Source: JAGLOK01 sp963675575 (GTDB lineage Bacteria > Bacillota > Clostridia > Christensenellales > UMGS416). From it: a stretch of 64,000 nucleotides of DNA. Positions within the stretch are counted from its first letter, which is position 1; every line of letters begins with the position of its first letter. A program made the translations under genes and the position numbers. The notes beneath the pieces were generated by a model. It ran no database searches. It was not told the origin of the DNA and saw nothing but the letters and a program-made list of their open reading frames with translations. Below, piece by piece: positions 26,853-37,028 of the stretch. The stretch is taken from positions 868,001 through 932,000 of the forward strand of contig OY776378.1 of the NCBI GenBank assembly GCA_963675575.1, given 5' to 3'.

Positions 26853-27761
26853 ATGTATAAGTTCACAGTACCTAAGGAAAAGGAAGTCCGTGTAATTATT
26901 AACACGGACGCTAAAAATGAGGCAGATGACCAGTTTGCAATAGTTCACGCACTGCTTACACCGAAATTTGATATAAGAGGAATAATTGGAGCACACTTTG
27001 GTCAGCATAGAACCAAAACATCAATGCAGGAAAGCTATGATGAATGTGTGAAGGTTTTAGACATTATGGATTTAACTGGAAAGTATAAAGTCTACCGAGG
27101 AGCTAAGTTAGCCGTAAAGAGCACAAAGGATTATGAGTATTCAGAGGGCGCAAAGCTTATAGTTGAGGAGGCTTTATCCAGTGACAAAAGACCGCTGTTT
27201 GTGATATTTTTAGGGCCCATAACAGATCTTGCTTGTGCATATCTGGCTAATCCGGAAATAGCAGGAAAACTCAAGGCTATATGGATAGGAGGAGGCAAAT
27301 ATCCGTCAGGAAACTGGGAATTTAATCTGTGGAACGATATAAATGGCGCAAATGTTGTTATGAAATCAGATATTGAATTGTGGCAGGTACCTTCCAATGT
27401 TTACTCCAGGATGCTTGTAAGTCTCGCGGAGCTTGAGGATAAGATCAGGCCATATGGAAAAATAGGCGAGTATCTATTTCAGCAGATGATAGATTTTAAT
27501 ATTTTGCTCAAAGATGTAGAACACTTCCCGAAAGGCGAAAGCTGGTCGTTGGGAGACTCTCCTGCGGTGGGCCTTATGATGGATTCTATGGACTATGCTT
27601 GGGAAATGGAAGAGGCTCCGATTATTGATGATGAAATGAATTATCACTTTGATGGAAAAGGAAGGCAAATTAGGGTATATAAAGACATCAACGAACGCTT
27701 TATTTTAGAGGATTTGTTTTCTAAGATAAAAATTAATTATCAAAATAAAATTCATCCTTAA
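26853..27761 (+). CDS. Nucleoside hydrolase-family protein
   Basis: A 302-residue protein with the N-terminal motif INTDAKNEADDQFAIVHAL, close to the DTDxxxDDxxA calcium-binding signature of inosine-uridine nucleoside hydrolases. It also has GPITDLACAYL, as in that fold. The second Asp of the standard motif is replaced by a Lys-Asn segment, so the substrate may not be a nucleoside. Relatives in carbohydrate clusters are often of unknown specificity, and a role in cleaving an N- or O-ribosyl/arabinosyl bond is possible. Start ATG has GGAGATAA before it. No signal peptide. Confidence 0.8.
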   Translation: MYKFTVPKEKEVRVIINTDAKNEADDQFAIVHALLTPKFDIRGIIGAHFGQHRTKTSMQESYDECVKVLDIMDLTGKYKVYRGAKLAVKSTKDYEYSEGAKLIVEEALSSDKRPLFVIFLGPITDLACAYLANPEIAGKLKAIWIGGGKYPSGNWEFNLWNDINGANVVMKSDIELWQVPSNVYSRMLVSLAELEDKIRPYGKIGEYLFQQMIDFNILLKDVEHFPKGESWSLGDSPAVGLMMDSMDYAWEMEEAPIIDDEMNYHFDGKGRQIRVYKDINERFILEDLFSKIKINYQNKIHP

Positions 27762-28080
27762 AGATAATTAATGGTAAAGGGTTTAAAGATATATAGATTG
27801 ATAGTGCACAAATGTGATATTATTGAAAAATTTGAAGTTAAATCTCTATGGAAGACTAGCGACGCATACTAATTGTGTGAAATAAGAAAGAAAGAGACAA
27901 AATAAACGCAGAGAAACGACGTCTGACTAACAATATGTGAATAGTTTGTTTGATAAAAAACTACTTTAGAACTGATTTTGGCCAGATATTCTAACTACGA
28001 ATGGATCTAAACAATTTTAATTATTGCATGGGATTATCAATCATAGTATAAATGAATTTGGTAATATTTAAGAGGAAAAT
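27762..28080. other. Intergenic region before the two-component genes
   Basis: A 319-bp AT-rich stretch with no supported gene. I looked for an AgrD-like peptide frame and found none. It should contain the promoter for the response regulator gene, whose RBS is AGAGGAAAAT. Confidence 0.45.
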
Positions 28081-28791
28081 ATGATACATATCGCAATAGT
28101 AGAAGACAATGCTGATAATGCGCAATTGATAGAAGAATATATTGTGCGCTATCAAACGGAAAAAAAAGCCGAGTTTTCAGTTACCTCGTTTTCCAACGGC
28201 CTGGAGTTTATAAGCGGATGCGTTTCAAAGTTTGACATTGTATTTATGGACATTGAGATGCCGCACCTTGACGGAATGAAAACAGCAAAAAAACTCAGAG
28301 AGCTGGATGAGAATATCTGTATCATTTTCACTACAAATCTCGCGCAGTACGCGGTGAAGGGATATGAAGTGAACGCTTTAGACTTTATGGTTAAGCCGCT
28401 TGATTATTTCAACCTAACACTGAAGCTTGAGAGAGCGATTCATCAGAGGGCACGGGCAAAGAAAGATGAAATAATTATACAGTTTAACGACGGGTTAAAG
28501 CGCATTTCGGTATCTGAGATATATTACGTGGAAGTTTCCGGACACCTGCTTACATATCACACGGCTCACGGCGCTCTCACAGAGCGCGAAACCATGAAAA
28601 ATAAAGAAAAGCAGTTGATGAAATATCATTTTTCCCGCTGTAACAATTGCTATCTGGTAAACCTTAGGCACGTTTCGGAAGTACGAGCTCAGTCTATCAC
28701 CGTATCGGGAGATATACTCAGCGTAAGTCGGTCCAGAAAAAAAGAGTTTATGGATGAACTGACAACATATATTGGAGAAAATATTTTATGA
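28081..28791 (+). CDS. LytTR-family response regulator (AgrA-like)
   Basis: A 236-residue regulator with an N-terminal receiver domain (phospho-acceptor Asp57 in VFMDIEMPHLDG, Lys in VKPLDYF) and a C-terminal LytTR DNA-binding domain (about 135-235, with SEIYYVEVSGHLL and FSRCNNCYLVNLRHV). It is translationally coupled by ATGA to the histidine kinase that follows. LytTR regulators often respond to peptides or cell-surface states. Its targets are probably the GH3 and GH43 genes just downstream, inferred from position. Confidence 0.93.
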   Translation: MIHIAIVEDNADNAQLIEEYIVRYQTEKKAEFSVTSFSNGLEFISGCVSKFDIVFMDIEMPHLDGMKTAKKLRELDENICIIFTTNLAQYAVKGYEVNALDFMVKPLDYFNLTLKLERAIHQRARAKKDEIIIQFNDGLKRISVSEIYYVEVSGHLLTYHTAHGALTERETMKNKEKQLMKYHFSRCNNCYLVNLRHVSEVRAQSITVSGDILSVSRSRKKEFMDELTTYIGENIL

Positions 28792-30068
28792 TAGATTTTG
28801 TTTTCAGGGTTTCCGAAGAGTTTATGTTCCAGTTGATAGTCGCTGAATTTCTCTTTTCGATGTTTTATAAAAAGAGGAAGTATTTTCTTTTGCGAAGCGT
28901 GGTGTTTATATCACTGAGCGTGTTTATATACGACTTCATCGCGACCACTGTGCCCAGCCCGGACAGCCTGTTGCTTATTGATATTTCGATAGGCGGGGTT
29001 TTTGTAGCCACCCTTTTGGGGCTTTGGTGGTGCTTCGACTGCGGTTTCTTTGAAATTATCATCTGCGGAGTGGGCGCTTTTGCCACCCAAAATTTCGCAT
29101 ACAACATCCACCGGATATTAATGACTTATCTCAATTTCGAGCTGGGGTCGGGAGTTTCGGTTTTTTTCACTTTGCTTTCCATGGGCCTAGTATACTCACT
29201 TGCGTATCTTGTTTTCATAAGGCAGCTCAAAAACATAAATATAGTGGAACACAACCGAATGAGAATCTATATAAATACTTTTTTCATACTGATTCTGACC
29301 ACTTTTTTTTCAATACACATACCCGAGCAGATAGAGACGGGAAAGATGCTGTTTTTCTTTTACGCGCTGGTTGGCGATGCCTTGGTTTTGCTCGTGCAAT
29401 TCGGGCTGCTCAATGAAAGCTTTCTGAAGTATCAAAAGGAAATAACCGAGCGCATACTCTACGAGGAGCAGCTCAGACACAAGATGTCCAAAGAAAACAT
29501 CGAACTTATCAATATAAAATGCCACGACCTAAAGCATCAGATTTCGGCCCTTAGGACCAATGAAAACAGTGAGATGAAGGAAGAGGCTATTAAGGAGATT
29601 GAAGAGTCAATTATGTTTTATGACAAAACCATTAAAACAGGTAATGAGACTTTGGATACGCTGCTGATGGAGAAATTTCTCTACTGCGAAAAGTACAATA
29701 TTAAAATCACTTGCATCGCTGACGGCGCGCAGCTGGACTTCATGAATGTTTTTGATATTTATTCTCTGTTTGGAAATATACTGGATAACGCCATTGAAAG
29801 CGTCAGCAAAGAAATCGATGAGAAAAAGCGGATAATAAGCTTTAATATAAGGAGCAAGGAGAAAATTTTGACGCTTCATTTTGAAAATTATTTTTCCGGA
29901 GAGCTCGAGTTTGACGAGGGCCTACCTGTATCCACCAAAGAAAACGCCAAATTTCACGGATTTGGAATGATGAGCATCAAGCATATAGTAAGAAAATATT
30001 CTGGCAACATGATAATCTCAAACAAAAACAATCTCTTTGTATTAAATATACTTATCCCTCTGGAATAG
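28788..30068 (+). CDS. GHKL-domain sensor histidine kinase (AgrC-like)
   Basis: A 426-residue kinase with about six membrane helices in residues 1-205, a coiled linker, the phospho-acceptor region CHDLKHQI (likely His246) and a C-terminal GHKL ATPase domain (N-box LDNAIES, later FGMMSIKHIVRKYSGN). This is the AgrC/ComD architecture. No agrB- or agrD-like gene is adjacent, so the signal is unknown. It partners the response regulator at 28081 and is followed 49 bp later by a GH3 gene. Confidence 0.92.
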   Translation: MIDFVFRVSEEFMFQLIVAEFLFSMFYKKRKYFLLRSVVFISLSVFIYDFIATTVPSPDSLLLIDISIGGVFVATLLGLWWCFDCGFFEIIICGVGAFATQNFAYNIHRILMTYLNFELGSGVSVFFTLLSMGLVYSLAYLVFIRQLKNINIVEHNRMRIYINTFFILILTTFFSIHIPEQIETGKMLFFFYALVGDALVLLVQFGLLNESFLKYQKEITERILYEEQLRHKMSKENIELINIKCHDLKHQISALRTNENSEMKEEAIKEIEESIMFYDKTIKTGNETLDTLLMEKFLYCEKYNIKITCIADGAQLDFMNVFDIYSLFGNILDNAIESVSKEIDEKKRIISFNIRSKEKILTLHFENYFSGELEFDEGLPVSTKENAKFHGFGMMSIKHIVRKYSGNMIISNKNNLFVLNILIPLE

Positions 30069-30117
30069 CTGCATTTTAGTCGGCGCCGCATAACTGGGCA
30101 AATAAAAGGGAGCACAA

Positions 30118-32541
30118 GTGAAGCACGGTAAAATAATTAAAAAAATGAGCCTGCACGAAAAATGCGGCCTGCTTACAGGCAAAGACATATGGAGCACAAA
30201 GCCTATAGAAAGGCTGGGTATAAAATCTTTAAACCTGTCGGACGGGCCTTCGGGGCTGAGAAAGCAGAACGGGGAAGGCGACCATCTGGGTCTTAATCAG
30301 TCTCACCCTTCCACCTGTTGGCCGGCAGCCTCCGCTCTAGCTCAGAGTTGGGACAGCAGTATGTGTAAAAAGGTGGGGGCTGCGCTCGCCATCGAAGCGA
30401 AAAGCCAGAGCGTGGACGTTGTACTGGGGCCGGGGCTTAATATAAAGCGAAGCCCTCTTTGTGGACGGAATTTTGAGTATTTCTCGGAAGATCCATATCT
30501 TTCGGGCAAGCTGGCTGCGGGGTTTGTGCGAGGGCTGCAGAGTAAAAAAACTGCTGCCTGCATCAAGCATTTTGCGGCAAACAGCCAGGAACTCAACCGA
30601 ATGACTAGCGACAGTGTAGTCGACGAGCGCACACTGAGGGAAATTTATCTTACAAACTTCGAGATAGCTGTAAAAGAAGGCGCCCCGAAGTTTGTTATGA
30701 CGTCGTACAATAAAGTTAACGGTAAATATGCTAATGAAAACACACATATTTTAAAAGATATATTAAAAGATGAGTGGGGCTATACCGGGGCTGTTGTAAG
30801 CGACTGGGGTGGTTCAAACGACCATGTGAAAGGGGTTTTGGCCGGAAGCCACTTGGAAATGCCCGGAACATTTGGCGACAGCGACAGGCAACTTATGGAA
30901 GCCGTTCAAAGAGGCGTAGTGCCGATGGTGACTTTGGATGAGCGTGTAAGCGAATTGCTTGATGTTATTTTTTCTATAAAAATAGAAGAAGAGCCCTCGG
31001 AAACATTTCACTTTGACAAAGAAGCCCACCACGCACTTGCTGAGAGGGTGGCTAGAGAGTGCACAGTGCTGCTTAAAAATGAATCGGGATTTTTGCCTTT
31101 AAAGCCTGGCGCTGAAGTGGCTTTCATAGGTGGATTTGCCGAAACGCCGCGTTATCAAGGGGCTGGAAGCAGCAGGGTGAACCCGACGAAAGTGGAAAGC
31201 CTGCTGGAGTTTGCCGGAAATTATGAATGGGAATTTGCGGGATACTGCAATGGCTATAAAAGGGACGGAAAGCAGGACGGGAAGCTTGAAGAAGAAGCAT
31301 ATGTTCTGGCAAAAAAAGCAGATGTAGTCATTTTCTGCGCCGGTCTACCCGAGGCGTACGAGACGGAGGGGCTGGACAGGCAGGATATAAATCTGCCCCA
31401 AAACCAGATACAGCTTCTAAAAGGACTTTACGCGGTAAATCCCAATATTGCTGTAATACTTTTTGCCGGAAGCCCCCTGGAGATGAGCTGGGATTATATG
31501 GTAAAAGCCGTTTTACACGGTTATCTTTTAGGACAGGCGGGGGCTCAGGCTCTGATGGACATAATTTCCGGGAAAGTGAATCCTAGTGGAAAGCTTGCGG
31601 AATCATATCCTTTCTGCCTTGAGGATACGCCGTCATTTAATTATTATCCGGGTACGCAGAAAACAGTTGAATATAGAGAAGGGTTATATGTGGGATACAG
31701 GTACTACGAAACAGCAGGCAGACAAACCATTTATCCTTTCGGACATGGGTTAAGCTATACAGAGTTTAGCTACAGTCGGCTGGAAACTTCAGATAGTGGA
31801 GTATCTTTTTATATAAAAAACATAGGCGGCGTGCCGGGAGCTGAAATCGCGCAGATGTATATTGGTCTCAAGGAAAGTGATGTATTCCGCCCGGCAAAAG
31901 AACTGAAAGGTTTTAATAAGGTTTTTCTCGAGCCAGGGGAGCAGAAAAAGATTGAAATACCGTTTGATGAATATACATTCAGGTATTACAATCACCGCTC
32001 GGGTTGCTGGGACACAGAGGCGGGCAGCTATGATGTGATGATAGGGGCAAGTGTAAAAGACATAAGACTTGAAGCTTCTCACAATGTCAGCGGAAGTTAT
32101 GCTCAAGTTATCTATGACCCGGAGACGCTCAAGTCATATTTTTCATCCGATATAAAGGACGTGTCTCAAAGCGAGTTTGAGGCTCTTCTCGGAAGGCAGG
32201 TGCCTCAGGCTGGGTGGGATACGAAAATGCCACTTGAAATAAACGATGCGCTGTGCCAGATGTACTATGCTAAGTCTTTATTGGCAAGAGCCGTGTTTAA
32301 GATGCTGGATTATATAAAAAGACGCAGTATAGCCTCGGGCACCCCCAATCTGAATGTACTGTTCATATACAGCATTCCTTTCCGGGCTATAGCGAAAATG
32401 ACAAACGGGAAAATAACGATGCGGGGGGCATACGCACTTTTGGATATGGTGAACGGACATTTTTTTTCAGGGGTCATAAAATTCATTAGAGAAAGCACAA
32501 ATGCGGCAAAGCTTGCAAGAAAAGCAAAAAAGGGCTTATAA
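30118..32541 (+). CDS. GH3-family beta-glycosidase, 807 aa
   Basis: An intracellular glycosidase without signal peptide, probably releasing terminal beta-linked glucose or xylose. The N-terminal barrel contains GRNFEYFSEDPYLSG and the nucleophile Asp229 in VVSDWGGSND. A second alpha/beta domain (YQGAGSSRVNPTKVES), a fibronectin-type domain (about 555-660) and a C-terminal helical extension of about 140 residues follow. The same extension is found in the interrupted paralogue at 23177. Start is GTG 30118 after AAAGGGAG. It follows the two-component pair closely and is probably under its control. Confidence 0.92.
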   Translation: MKHGKIIKKMSLHEKCGLLTGKDIWSTKPIERLGIKSLNLSDGPSGLRKQNGEGDHLGLNQSHPSTCWPAASALAQSWDSSMCKKVGAALAIEAKSQSVDVVLGPGLNIKRSPLCGRNFEYFSEDPYLSGKLAAGFVRGLQSKKTAACIKHFAANSQELNRMTSDSVVDERTLREIYLTNFEIAVKEGAPKFVMTSYNKVNGKYANENTHILKDILKDEWGYTGAVVSDWGGSNDHVKGVLAGSHLEMPGTFGDSDRQLMEAVQRGVVPMVTLDERVSELLDVIFSIKIEEEPSETFHFDKEAHHALAERVARECTVLLKNESGFLPLKPGAEVAFIGGFAETPRYQGAGSSRVNPTKVESLLEFAGNYEWEFAGYCNGYKRDGKQDGKLEEEAYVLAKKADVVIFCAGLPEAYETEGLDRQDINLPQNQIQLLKGLYAVNPNIAVILFAGSPLEMSWDYMVKAVLHGYLLGQAGAQALMDIISGKVNPSGKLAESYPFCLEDTPSFNYYPGTQKTVEYREGLYVGYRYYETAGRQTIYPFGHGLSYTEFSYSRLETSDSGVSFYIKNIGGVPGAEIAQMYIGLKESDVFRPAKELKGFNKVFLEPGEQKKIEIPFDEYTFRYYNHRSGCWDTEAGSYDVMIGASVKDIRLEASHNVSGSYAQVIYDPETLKSYFSSDIKDVSQSEFEALLGRQVPQAGWDTKMPLEINDALCQMYYAKSLLARAVFKMLDYIKRRSIASGTPNLNVLFIYSIPFRAIAKMTNGKITMRGAYALLDMVNGHFFSGVIKFIRESTNAAKLARKAKKGL

Positions 32542-32662
32542 ATATTGGGTTGACTCAAAGTATTATGATGATAAAATAAAAAACAATTATTTATTTATAC
32601 GATTCTTTTTACATTGAAAGAGTGAGTGTGTTAAATAAAATGAAATAAGCAGAAGGTGTGCC

Positions 32663-34123
32663 ATGAAAAAACAAGCAGTAAATCCCATTCTCCCGTTTGA
32701 TGAATATGTACCCGATCCCGAGCCGTATGTTTTCGGCGGCAGAGTATATGTCTACGGCTCGCATGATGAATTTAACGCGAAGATTTTCTGCGTAAACGAC
32801 TATGTTTGCTGGTCAGCACCGGTAGATGATTTATCTGATTGGAGAAACGAAGGGGTTATCTACAAAAAAACACAGGATCCGTTAAATGAAAACGGCAGGA
32901 GAGCGATGTATGCACCGGATGTCGTAAAAGGACACGACGGCAGATATTATCTATACTACTGTTTGGACGTAGTTGGGATAATGAGCGTGGCGGTTTGCAG
33001 CGAGCCTGCCGGGAAATACGAGTTTTACGGGTATGTGCGTTTCAGTGATGGTCACGTCTGGGGAACGCGTTCCGGCGAACCGTTTCCGTTTGACCCCGGA
33101 GTTATTCTGGATGACGACGGCAGAGTCTATCTGTTTTCTGGGTTCGAGAAAAAAATACCTGGCTTTATCACCCGAATGAAAAGTCTTACAAGCCCCGGCG
33201 GTGTTGCCATGGAGCTTGAAAGCGATATGCTGACCATTAAGCAGGGGCCGAAGCTGCTTTTCCCGAAAAGGGGCAAAAACGCCCCGGCACAGTTTAAGGG
33301 GCACGAGTTTTTTGAAGCAAGCTCCATACGGAAAAAAGACGGAAAATATTATTTTATTTATTCTTCCTATCACAATCACGAGCTGTGCTACGCGACAAGC
33401 GAAAGCCCGATGGGTGAATATACTTTCGGAGGGACTCTTGTAAGCATTGGCGACGTTTTTTTAAACGGCCGCACACAAGAGACAAAAGCAGTGAACTATC
33501 TGGGCAACACGCATGGCAGCATGGTAGAAATCGCCGGGAAGTGGTATGTATTTTACCATAGGCAGACCAACAGGCACTCGTATTCCAGACAGGTGTGCGC
33601 CGAGGAACTAAAGTTTAGAAGTGACGACAGCATAAATCAGGCGGAGGTCACCAGCTGCGGATTAAACGACGGCCCGCTAAAAGGTGAGGGCACATACAGC
33701 GCGTTTATCGCCTGCAATCTTTGGTTTCATAAAGGTGTGGCAAGATACGACAGGCTTCTGTCGCCTTTAAAGCTTATATCCCATCCTTATTTCACGCAGA
33801 AAGAAGAAGACGGCAAGCCTGTGCAGTTCATAGCCAATATGCGCAATAATTCTGTAGCTGGGTTTAAATATTTCGACATAGAGGGCGCGTCCAAAATAAA
33901 AGCCGTAATAAGCGGAAAGTGCAGGGGCAGGCTTGTGGTTTCGGCAGACCCGGATTTTTCAGATACTGCCGCTAATCTTGAGGCAGTATGCGAAAAAGGC
34001 CAGACTGAGATATGTGCCGATTTTACTATCGGTAAAGGCACCTATGCACTTTATTTTAAATTCACTGGAAAGGGCAGCATAAACTTTCATTCATTTGAAC
34101 TTGTAAATAAAGGGAAAAGCTAA
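32663..34123 (+). CDS. GH43-family glycosidase (arabinofuranosidase/xylosidase type)
   Basis: A 486-residue five-bladed propeller enzyme, likely removing L-arabinofuranose or xylose from oligosaccharides. The expected residues are visible: general base Asp18 in VPDPEPYVFGG, the pKa-modulating Asp144 in FDPGVILDDDGRVY, and general acid Glu218 in FFEASSIRKKDGKYY. From about residue 370 a CBM6-like beta domain follows. No signal peptide, so cytoplasmic. A decayed relative lies at 18382. The gene ends just before a 32-nt perfect palindrome that probably terminates transcription. Confidence 0.9.
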   Translation: MKKQAVNPILPFDEYVPDPEPYVFGGRVYVYGSHDEFNAKIFCVNDYVCWSAPVDDLSDWRNEGVIYKKTQDPLNENGRRAMYAPDVVKGHDGRYYLYYCLDVVGIMSVAVCSEPAGKYEFYGYVRFSDGHVWGTRSGEPFPFDPGVILDDDGRVYLFSGFEKKIPGFITRMKSLTSPGGVAMELESDMLTIKQGPKLLFPKRGKNAPAQFKGHEFFEASSIRKKDGKYYFIYSSYHNHELCYATSESPMGEYTFGGTLVSIGDVFLNGRTQETKAVNYLGNTHGSMVEIAGKWYVFYHRQTNRHSYSRQVCAEELKFRSDDSINQAEVTSCGLNDGPLKGEGTYSAFIACNLWFHKGVARYDRLLSPLKLISHPYFTQKEEDGKPVQFIANMRNNSVAGFKYFDIEGASKIKAVISGKCRGRLVVSADPDFSDTAANLEAVCEKGQTEICADFTIGKGTYALYFKFTGKGSINFHSFELVNKGKS

Positions 34124-34152
34124 TCAATATTCACTTTATTATAATAAAGATA

Positions 34153-34184
34153 TTCCAAAATCCCGTTATAACGGGATTTTGGAA
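34153..34184. terminator. Perfect 32-nt palindrome, probable terminator
   Basis: A palindrome centred on CCCGTTATAACGGG with AAAATCCC / GGGATTTT arms, 29 bp after the GH43 stop. It is followed by AATTTTAT, so the T-run is partly inside the stem. It could work in both directions. Confidence 0.7.
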
Positions 34185-34190
34185 TTTTAT

Positions 34191-34237
34191 CTCGTAAAAT
34201 TCATCTTATATTTTAGATGGAGACATCATTTTGCGAG
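34191..34237. repeat. Second hairpin in the 34.1-34.5 kb gap
   Basis: Outer arms CTCGTAAAAT / ATTTTGCGAG (one G-T pair) with an inner CATCT / AGATG stem. It has no T-run. It lies directly after the palindrome and about 250 bp before the GH3 lipoprotein gene. It may be a leader structure or a decayed repeat. Confidence 0.45.
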
Positions 34238-34483
34238 ATTTTAAGCATTTAGTACATATTTTAGAATGAAATATAGTTCATTTTTTTTGATATATTACAG
34301 CGAAAAAGTGCAAACTATGCCATTTTTGCCCCCACTTGTGCCACAGGGCTAATAATTATTGAATATTTTGATAGAATACAAAATGTATAGTTGCGAGTCC
34401 ATAGACCAACTAAATCGGGAGGAGGCTTAAAAGCTAGAACTATTTTCACAAATAATATGTGGTTAATTGGAAAGGAGAAAAAT

Positions 34484-36955
34484 ATGAAAAAACTTAGAAC
34501 ACTCCTGAGCGTTTTTATTGCTTGCTTGTTTTTATTGTCAGTCCTTGGTGGATGCGTTAAAGACACTGAAAGCGATGCGGCTACAAATGCTCAGACTTCG
34601 GAGGCTACAAGCACTCCGGCGGAAGCTGACGAACCGGGCACAGTAGAAGTCAAGTGGTCGGAGGAAGTCACAGCCGACGGATGGGTGAAGGTAACCAATG
34701 AAGGCGGGGAAACTCTTGGTTATTCCAAAGATTCTGGTGTCACCCTGATTCAGGTTGATGGTTTTGCTTTCAAGGACTTGAACCAGAACGGCGTTTTAGA
34801 CCAGTATGAAGACTGGCGCTTGGACGACGACGTAAGGACGGCCAACCTTGTATCCCTTATGGCATCGGAGGACATAATTCCTCTATTTATGGAATTTTTG
34901 GACGCTGGTTCAGGGTATGCGACGTTCAGCACAGATATGGCTGATGCAATGGGACTTAACGCAATTGAGCTTATTGATTATGGCGTAAGAACAGTTCACA
35001 ATCTTGCAGCCGCTACTGTGGACGGATGCGTTACCTACACTAATGCTGAGCAGGCATATGTGGAAGGAAAAGGCTACGGAATTCCTATTGACGTTATCAC
35101 AGAGACCGGCTCAAGCTTAGGTTCGTCTTGGCCCACACAGCTTGGTATCGCAGCAACATTCGACCCTGAAATAGCAGCTGAATACGGAAGAATAGCTTCC
35201 ATAGAATGGCGTGTACAGGGCAGCACACAGACAAACACACCTCACATTGACTTGGCAACTGAGCCGAGATGGTCACGTGTTATTACAACATTCGGCGAAG
35301 ACCCTGCTTTGGTGAAGGATATGGCAGTGGCGTACGTAAACGCACAGCAGTCGACATATGCTGAAGACGGAACAGACTTAGGATGGGGCAGCGACAGCTT
35401 GGCCGCCATACTCAAGCACTGGCCTGGTGACAGCCCTGCTGAAGGCGGACGCGAGTCCCATTCTGACGCAGGTAAATACAATGTATATCCGGGAGACCAG
35501 TTCTATACACAGCTTATCCCGTTTGTATCATGCTTTGACTTGCCTGGCCTGACCGGTTCAGCAGCAGGCGTTATGCCCAGTTATTCAATCAGAATCAAAA
35601 CAGACGGAACACCGATGGGCGAAAATGTCGGAACGGCATTCAATGCTTTCATGGTAGAAGAGCTTTTGGGCGACTATGACTTTGAAGGATTCTCACTTAC
35701 AGACTATAGAATAACAAACTATCTGCCATGGGGAGTTGAAGACCTGACTATGGCTGAACGCTACTTAAAGATAATCGAAGCCGGCTGCGACATGGTAGGA
35801 CACGGATACGACTACGAAGCACTTAAAGAAGCTATCGTCCTTTACACCGACAAATACGGCGAGGAAGGCACAAGGACACGTCTTGAAGAGACAGCGACTA
35901 GAGTTTTGAAATATAAATTCTACATGGGAATGTTCGAAAACCCATATCAGCTTTCAAGCGAGAGTTCAAAAATAGTAGGTTCTGAAGAAAATCAGGCAAT
36001 AGCATATGAAGCACAGCTAAAATCTTTTGTAATGCTTAAAAACTCAGGAAACCTCCTGCAGTCTTCAACAGAGAAAGCAACTGTGTACATACCGATGAAG
36101 TACGCAGCTGCCGAAATGAACTACCTTACTGGAATGATGTCACAGGCATCTTGGAAGCTTCCTGTAAATATTGACATTCTCAACCAGTACTTCAATGTTG
36201 TTACAGACAAAGTAAGCGATGCTTGGACAGGCCCTGAAGACGAAGAAGGCAAAGCCACACTTTCGATAAACGACATCGTACGAGCAAGTGATGAAGAAAT
36301 AGCTGCATGCGACTACTCGATTGTTGTAATAGACAGCCCGAAAAATCCGGGTGGCGGAGTAGACCATGAAACCGGTGAATATGTTCCAATTTCACTTCAG
36401 TACGGCGAGTATATTGCGGATTCTTCTTCTGTAAGACAGACTTCACTGTCTGGTAACCTTACAACAACTACTACAGAAGGAAACTATGCTAAGCAGACAG
36501 TAACTGAAAAGGAAAACCGCTCTTACTACGGAAAGAGTGCACAGGTATCAAATGCATCTGATTTGGCACTGGTTCTAGATGTAGCTGCAAAGTCTGAAAA
36601 AGTAATGGTAGTTGTCAATATCTCAAATCCGATGGTGTTTTCGGAATTTGAAAGTGAAGTGGATACTATAATCCTTAATTTTGGTGCTGCAAACTGGATG
36701 ACACCAATGCACAATATCGATAAAGCTTTGTGCGAAATCATTTCTGGTAATGCTGAGCCCTCAGGTCTTCTCCCGATGCAGATGCCTTTGAACATGGAAA
36801 CAGTGGAAGCTCAGTATGAAGATGTTCCTCGCGACATGGAGTGCTATGTTGACGCTGAAGGAAACACATATGATTTTGCTTTCGGCCTTAACTGGTCCGG
36901 AGTCATAAGTGATGAAAGAACAGCTAAATACGATGTACCACCAATAGTAGGATAA
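34484..36955 (+). CDS. GH3-family lipoprotein glycosidase, 823 aa
   Basis: A surface-anchored GH3 enzyme. The start is ATG 34484 (RBS AAAGGAG), which gives a lipoprotein signal with lipobox VLGGC (Cys24); earlier in-frame starts would destroy it. A Thr/Ser-rich linker is followed by the GH3 barrel (KHWPGDSPAEGGRESHSDAG region, likely nucleophile Asp407 in FSLTDYRIT) and the second alpha/beta domain. Being outside the membrane it would act on polymers or long oligosaccharides before uptake. It is separated by 284 bp and a palindrome from the membrane GH3 gene downstream. Confidence 0.88.
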   Translation: MKKLRTLLSVFIACLFLLSVLGGCVKDTESDAATNAQTSEATSTPAEADEPGTVEVKWSEEVTADGWVKVTNEGGETLGYSKDSGVTLIQVDGFAFKDLNQNGVLDQYEDWRLDDDVRTANLVSLMASEDIIPLFMEFLDAGSGYATFSTDMADAMGLNAIELIDYGVRTVHNLAAATVDGCVTYTNAEQAYVEGKGYGIPIDVITETGSSLGSSWPTQLGIAATFDPEIAAEYGRIASIEWRVQGSTQTNTPHIDLATEPRWSRVITTFGEDPALVKDMAVAYVNAQQSTYAEDGTDLGWGSDSLAAILKHWPGDSPAEGGRESHSDAGKYNVYPGDQFYTQLIPFVSCFDLPGLTGSAAGVMPSYSIRIKTDGTPMGENVGTAFNAFMVEELLGDYDFEGFSLTDYRITNYLPWGVEDLTMAERYLKIIEAGCDMVGHGYDYEALKEAIVLYTDKYGEEGTRTRLEETATRVLKYKFYMGMFENPYQLSSESSKIVGSEENQAIAYEAQLKSFVMLKNSGNLLQSSTEKATVYIPMKYAAAEMNYLTGMMSQASWKLPVNIDILNQYFNVVTDKVSDAWTGPEDEEGKATLSINDIVRASDEEIAACDYSIVVIDSPKNPGGGVDHETGEYVPISLQYGEYIADSSSVRQTSLSGNLTTTTTEGNYAKQTVTEKENRSYYGKSAQVSNASDLALVLDVAAKSEKVMVVVNISNPMVFSEFESEVDTIILNFGAANWMTPMHNIDKALCEIISGNAEPSGLLPMQMPLNMETVEAQYEDVPRDMECYVDAEGNTYDFAFGLNWSGVISDERTAKYDVPPIVG

Positions 36956-37002
36956 TTGCTAGCAAACTAAGTCAACTTATAAACAAAAATGAATATGGGA
37001 CA

Positions 37003-37028
37003 CAGTGCAAAGAAATTTCTTTGCACTG
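37003..37028. terminator. 26-nt palindrome between two GH3 genes
   Basis: A perfect palindrome with arms CAGTGCAAAGAAA / TTTCTTTGCACTG, 47 bp after the GH3 lipoprotein stop, followed by GGTTCTTATT rather than a clean T-run. A probable but weak terminator. Confidence 0.6.

Noticed and set aside
27762..28080. Possible AgrD-like signal peptide gene before the two-component pair
   Set aside because: No short frame with an RBS and a Cys-containing peptide pattern was found.
34320..34345. TGCCCCCACTTGTGCCA, similar to the ends of element B
   Set aside because: Only about 17 bases match, with no second end, no transposase fragment and no duplication. It is likely chance or an undecidable relic.
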